From Rhinopomastus cyanomelas (lineage: Eukaryota > Chordata > Aves > Bucerotiformes > Rhinopomastidae), in NCBI GenBank assembly GCA_013400115.1, contig VXBP01000411.1:310001-374000 (forward strand): a stretch of DNA of 64,000 nt, given 5' to 3'. The translations under genes and the position numbers were made by a program. Positions 59,801-64,000 of this stretch are shown here, piece by piece (the first letter of the stretch is position 1; each line of letters begins with the position of its first letter). The notes below the pieces were generated by a model. It did no database searches, had not been told where the DNA came from, and saw only the letters and a program-made list of their open reading frames with translations.

Positions 59801-60670
59801 AACCCCACAGGCAACCAAGAGCAGCACCACATTCAAGAGCAGGGGGCTCTCTGCAGCCCTGGGCATAGGCAAGAAATGAGAAAGGTTAACTCTTTTGTAG
59901 GTGTTTGGTTTCCCAGATCATTTAGGTCTCTTGGAGAAGTCACCTTGGCACATCTGTAATGCTGGGAAGGAGCCAGGTCAAGATCCTTAGAGATTTCAGT
60001 GCTGAACTGAGCATAAGTTGTGGTACAAGGTCCAGGACTGGTTTCAGATTCAACATTAAACAGCATATGACAGACAGAAACACTGTCAGCCTCGAGACAG
60101 CAGCTACATTCAAAGCAGAATATATTACAAGACCACAAAAAGGGCAGTGGAAAGCACAGAACCTTGAAGGACATTGGTACGTAATACAAGAAGGTAGAAC
60201 CAAAGATAATGCCCAAAGGAGAAAGTAAAACTATACAGAATGAGAAGTTTTCAAGGTTATTGGTACAAATGGAGCAACCTCAATGTCAAAGGAGAACACT
60301 TTTAAGGAGTGAAGGGGATGCAGAAAAGTTCTTGGAAGAGCTCTGCAGCAGGTTTTATGCAGCTGGCCTATGCTGCCCATAGCAATGACATCCAATCCCA
60401 GTGCCACTTCAACATACTGAAGGAAGCTAACGCAGAGTGTTAGCACAAAGCTCAGAACTCCTCCAGTTGTGATCTCCTTGTAGCGTTAAGCTCTAACAGA
60501 TTTTTCTACCAGCTAAGAAATGACCACTGTGCTGTACATTGCACTCTTCCTTCTGAGTGAAACAGATTTTACAAGCATCACCAGTCGCAATTTTAATTTT
60601 GCACTTCAGAACAAACAGTCAAAGGAATAAAGCTTGGTACCAATCTATAAATTAAATATATTATCACTAA
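56883..60670. other. Unique non-coding sequence
   Basis: No gene or repeat is recognised in 3.8 kb. Opposite-strand frames overlap at 59833-60228 without known motifs. Confidence 0.5.
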
Positions 60671-60965
60671 CCCTGCTGAGACCCCATCTGAAGTACTGTG
60701 TCCAGCTCTGGGCCCTTCAGTTCCAGAAGAACAAACTGCTTGAAAGAGTCCAGCGCACAGCCACAAAGATGATGGAGTGCAACATCTCTCTGACGAGGAA
60801 TGGCTGAGGGAGCTGGGTCTCTTGAGCTTGGAAGAAAGAAGGCTGAGAGGTGACCTAATTATGGTTTATAAATACGTGAAGGGTGGGTGTCAGGAGGATG
60901 GAGCCAGGCTCTGCTCAGTGGCACCTACTGACAGGACAAGGGGCAAGCTGGAACACAGGAGGTTC
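60671..60965 (+). mobile_element. CR1 LINE body, plus strand, broken at 3' side
   Basis: The sequence CCCTGCTGAGACCCCATCTG, AAGTACTGTGTCCAGCTCTG leads into a C-terminal ORF2 frame from 60777 (LSDEEWLRELGLLSLEERRL, then VYKYVKGGCQEDGARLCSV). It breaks at GGAACACAGGAGGTTC, where minus-strand CR1 sequence begins. A plus-strand CR1 tail at 61286-61373 may be its 3' end, with ~150 bases lost. Confidence 0.87.
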
Positions 60966-61068
60966 TAGGATCATAGAATCATCAGGGATTGGAAGGGACC
61001 TCAAAAGATCATCTAGTCCAATCCCCCTGCCAGAGCAGGCTCATCTCACTGGAGAAGCCATGGAATCA
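60966..61068 (-). mobile_element. CR1 tail module with linker (second locus), minus strand
   Basis: The tail TAGGATCATAGAATCATCAG, GGATTGGAAGGGACCTCAAA is followed by GCCAGAGCAGGCTCATCTCA and CTGGAGAAGCCATGGAATCA, running straight into another CR1 3' end. Bases 61021-61074 are collinear with 8401-8454 (five mismatches). The downstream CR1 body is of a different subfamily from the one at 8444, so the unit was not simply inherited with one body. Confidence 0.8.
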
Positions 61069-61285
61069 GAATCATAGAATCATTACGGATTGGAAGGGAC
61101 CTCGAAAGATCATCTAGTCCAATCCCCCCTGCCACAGCAGGATCACCTAGACCAAGTCACACAGGAACACATCCAGGCGGGTCTGGAACATCTCCAGTGA
61201 AGGAGACTCCACAATCACCCTGGGCAGCCTGTTCCAGTGCTCCGTTACCCTCACTGTGAAGAAGTTCCTTCTCAGGTCGATGTGG
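61069..61285 (-). mobile_element. CR1 LINE 3' fragment, minus strand
   Basis: The sequence AATCATAGAATCATTACGGA, TTGGAAGGGACCTCGAAAGA is followed by CACCTAGACCAAGTCACACA and ATCTCCAGTGAAGGAGACTC to GAAGAAGTTCCTTCTCAGGT. This is a low-divergence copy of the type at 22636 and 39586. It is truncated at GATGTGG, where a plus-strand tail follows. Confidence 0.92.
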
Positions 61286-61373
61286 GTTGGAAGGAACCTG
61301 CTGTGGCAGGGGGATTGGACTAGATGATCTTTCAAGTTGCCTTCCAATCCCTGATGTTCTGTGATTCTGTGAA
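61286..61373 (+). mobile_element. CR1 3' tail, plus strand
   Basis: The sequence CTGCTGTGGCAGGGGGATTG, GACTAGATGATCTTTCAAGT is followed by CCTTCCAATCCCTGATGTTC, TGTGATTCTGTGA. It is complementary to the tails at 60966 and 61069, making an inverted CR1 pair. It is either the displaced 3' end of the plus-strand element at 60671 or a separate short insertion. Confidence 0.88.
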
Positions 61374-63694
61374 CTTACAGCCTCACCATTCATTTGAGAA
61401 AGCCAGCTAAAGCAGACAATGGATCACAGAGCAACGCAAGCGGCAATCCAAACAATTTAAAATAACCCTTTTACTTCCTTTCAGGTTGTCAGATCTGCTG
61501 CAAGCGGCAATTACCGACATTCCCTGGCACAGTCACACTTGTCCTAAACAACAGGCTGAGGTCAACTCTGTCTCTTCTTACAAAATCCCATGAAATCTTT
61601 GGATTGTACTCCAGTTCTCCCCAGGGCAGATCATGGTTGAACTTCAGCTGCCTAAGCAATGATACCTCTTCCAGACACCTAAAACCAAATAAACCGCCTT
61701 TTAAATACTAGTGATCCCTACAAATACTGTCTGTAATTAAAATTATGACATGGCTTTTGAATGTTTGTGAAACGTTTTGATAGGCTCCAATATGGGAATT
61801 ATTTCTGCACTATTTTATTATATAGGAACAATGCAGCAACTAGGGAAAAATATTCTTCCCCTTTATAAGATGGACACAACGAGCACCATTAGTTTCCACT
61901 GTGCCACTGTACATTCCCAAGTGAGCTGAGGAACCACAAGTCAGTGTTACATTAGGACAAAGACGAATCCTGTCTTATGGACAAAGGGAAGCAGTTAACC
62001 TGACGGTGGCTGTCACACCTCTACAGCTGATTTAGTAGAAGAGGTGAGGTCAGTGCTTTGCAAACTCTCGTGTATTAGTCATTTCAGCCAACCTAGATGA
62101 CTTTCTGATGAATGGTCAGAAGGCTATTTTTGCATCTGCTTGCCAGTTCAGCGATGATAACAAGCATTACTGGCGGCGGTTTCCTGCACTGTTCCAGCTA
62201 AATATGCAGCAGCAGCCAGCCCATACCACCCAGATTTTAAAGAAACAAGTAGAAGACAAGAGAAACACAGTGACCAAGGAAAACTACAAAAGCTTCACAT
62301 GTATGTCTTGGAGATACTACTTTCAAAAAGCGTAAAACCATGGAAGTCCCTTCCAATTCAACCCCTCACAAAAGCAAGCAGGTGGACTAGTCAGCTAGTC
62401 ATGGACTACGTAAAGGAGCAGCAGCCACGAGGACTCTGCTGATCTGAACTGTCTCAACAAAGAGTCACTGGACCACTGGCCCAACCACATAGGAATCCAG
62501 TCTGCTTCTATGGAGGACTTGGTTCATCGTACTTTATTATCCATTACTGTACAGTGTCCTGAGAGCTTTAAAGTAAAAAGACAACCAAAGATTTCTAGTT
62601 AAACCATTCCACTTTCCTCCTTGAGTACCTTTCAGTAGGGCAAAACATTGTGCTGACATTGTATATACACTGCTGTCATCATTTTTCATGACTTAAAGTT
62701 TTAGAGCAAATACACAAAGCAGCTCGTATCTGCTACCCAACGCATTCACAGCGCTAATTTCAAGATGTTAAGAAAACCTGGCTGAAGTCTAATTCCCCAC
62801 TAGCTGCAGCTCAAAGAGGTGTTTTTAAAAGACCTTACCTTTTAATTATTGTGATTCATTTGCACCAAAACTAAAAACCAGCTCTGTCTCTACAGTAGTG
62901 TGCCATCTTTCGTTAGAAGGCAAGAGCCTTCCACAAATAACTACTAGAATAATGATGGTTTGATGGTTTTAAACAGCAACAGATGAACAGAATGTATAAG
63001 GTATGAAAAAGATCACAGCAGACAGAGCGGTACCTGAATCTATTTCTTGGGAACACTTCTTCCCAGCTCTGTCAAAATGGAGTCAGGAATCCCTTTTCCT
63101 AAATTTACACCCTGAAAGAAGACTTGAATGTTGATCTGCATCCTTTGTATTCTGGCTTCAAACATTTGCTAAGCCCATATCTGCTTTCAAACCAAGTCAT
63201 GGATCACTTCACGCTACTAATACTTATCCTCACACAGAACTTGCTACAGAACAGTGTCTGACAGCCAGTTCTGCACAGAAGGCTGGAATAATTCTGAGTT
63301 CTAGACTTACCATGTGATACGAAGGAACAACCTTTTAAGAAGTACTTCCTGACTGACCTTACTGAAGGCAGAACCTTACACCCCCTCTGCTACACACGCT
63401 GCTACCAAAGAACAGCTTTGGAGTCCTTAGTCTGTTTATACAAAACTGAAAACCATACTTGGACTCTGATAATCTGAAAAGCAGAATGCAGGATCTGTAA
63501 TACACAGGAGGAAAACAGCTGGACAAGGACCAAATCACTTTATGCTGTTATCTAAACAACAATATAAACAAGGAGTCATGCACATTGACTTCACAGTCTA
63601 ATCAAACATGAAACACAACAAACACATGTTAATAACAGACACTCAGCAAGACAAAAAGGTTGAATGAAGTATTCTGATGAGACTACATGGAAAT
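61374..63694. other. Unique non-coding sequence
   Basis: No gene or repeat is recognised. A faint CR1-like word (GAAGTCCCTTCCAATTCA, 62344-62361) is too short to call. Confidence 0.5.
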
Positions 63695-63948
63695 TCACAG
63701 AATCACAGAATTACTGAGGCTGGAAAAGATCTCTAAGATCATCAAGTCCAGCCCATGACCTAACATGACCACAGCCTAGCCCAGAGCACTAAGTGCCACG
63801 TTCAGTCTGTCCTTAAAACACCTCCAGGGACGGGGACTCCGCCACTGCCGTGGGCATTCCATTGCAGTGTCTGATCACCTTTCTGTGAGGAAGGGCTTCC
63901 TAACATCCAACCTAACCCTCCCCTGGCGGCTTCAGGCCCTGCCCTCTC
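63695..63948 (-). mobile_element. CR1 LINE 3' fragment (second subfamily), minus strand
   Basis: The sequence TCACAGAATCACAGAATTAC, TGAGGCTGGAAAAGATCTCT is followed by CCATGACCTAACATGACCAC, CTGTGAGGAAGGGCTTCCTA and CCTAACCCTCCCCTGGCGGC. It is truncated at CCTGCCCTCTC. Same subfamily as 15457, 42071 and 52681. Confidence 0.92.
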
Positions 63949-64000
63949 TTTGATTGTGTATCAAAGATTTTACCCACAACTGCTGCAGTACCCAGAAAAC

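Noticed and set aside
62344..62361. Possible CR1 tail word GAAGTCCCTTCCAATTCA
   Set aside because: Too short and lacking the octamer end or the GATGATCT part; could be chance.

Overview
The window looks like non-coding DNA, intronic or intergenic, from a bird nuclear genome. The decisive evidence is the repeat content. I can delimit about 32 copies of the avian CR1 LINE (chicken repeat 1). They are recognised by the 3' tail (TTGGAAGGGACCTC / ATCTAGTCCAATCCCC, ending in ATTCTATGATTCT-like octamer units) and by decayed pieces of both open reading frames: the ORF1 esterase, and the ORF2 endonuclease, reverse transcriptase and C-terminal region. By hand tally CR1 covers roughly 11 kb of the 62.9 kb of called bases (about 18%). 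That is well above what is usual for chicken or songbirds and fits a CR1-rich lineage such as woodpeckers and relatives (Piciformes) or hoopoes/hornbills; this lineage call is an inference. I found no convincing host protein-coding exon, no tRNA or rRNA, no CRISPR and no bacterial-type operon.

Layout. 1-1440: unique sequence with a strong 16-bp-stem hairpin (734-770). 1441-2862: a CR1 on the minus strand, split by a 956-base N gap. 3779-5304: three short CR1 remnants. 7006-7662: two CR1s joined head to head. 8225-9307: a nested cluster in which a composite minus-strand CR1 with a doubled 3' tail and endonuclease remnant sits inside a plus-strand CR1. 10003-10738: a clean CR1-in-CR1 insertion. 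12438-22905: scattered copies. 25377-31633: five CR1s, one nested. 31634-38276: a 6.6-kb stretch free of recognisable CR1. 39528-41531: a CR1 carrying an ORF1 esterase remnant, itself nested in another CR1 and containing a 147-base N gap. 42071-42895: a long CR1 of a second subfamily. 42896-48994: another CR1-free stretch. 48995-56882: short CR1s and a possible solo LTR near 54489. 60671-61373: an inverted CR1 cluster with the same doubled tail seen at 8355. 63695-63948: a last CR1.

At least five 3'-tail types are present and several copies are nested, so the locus received CR1 insertions in several waves. All coding remnants carry stops, frameshifts or lost catalytic residues and are read as dead. 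About 21 copies lie on the minus strand and 11 on the plus strand. If the window is intronic, the usual antisense bias of LINEs would weakly favour a host gene on the plus strand. The points most worth following are the shared composite CR1 tail, the ORF1 esterase copy lacking most of ORF2, and the two 6-kb CR1-free stretches.
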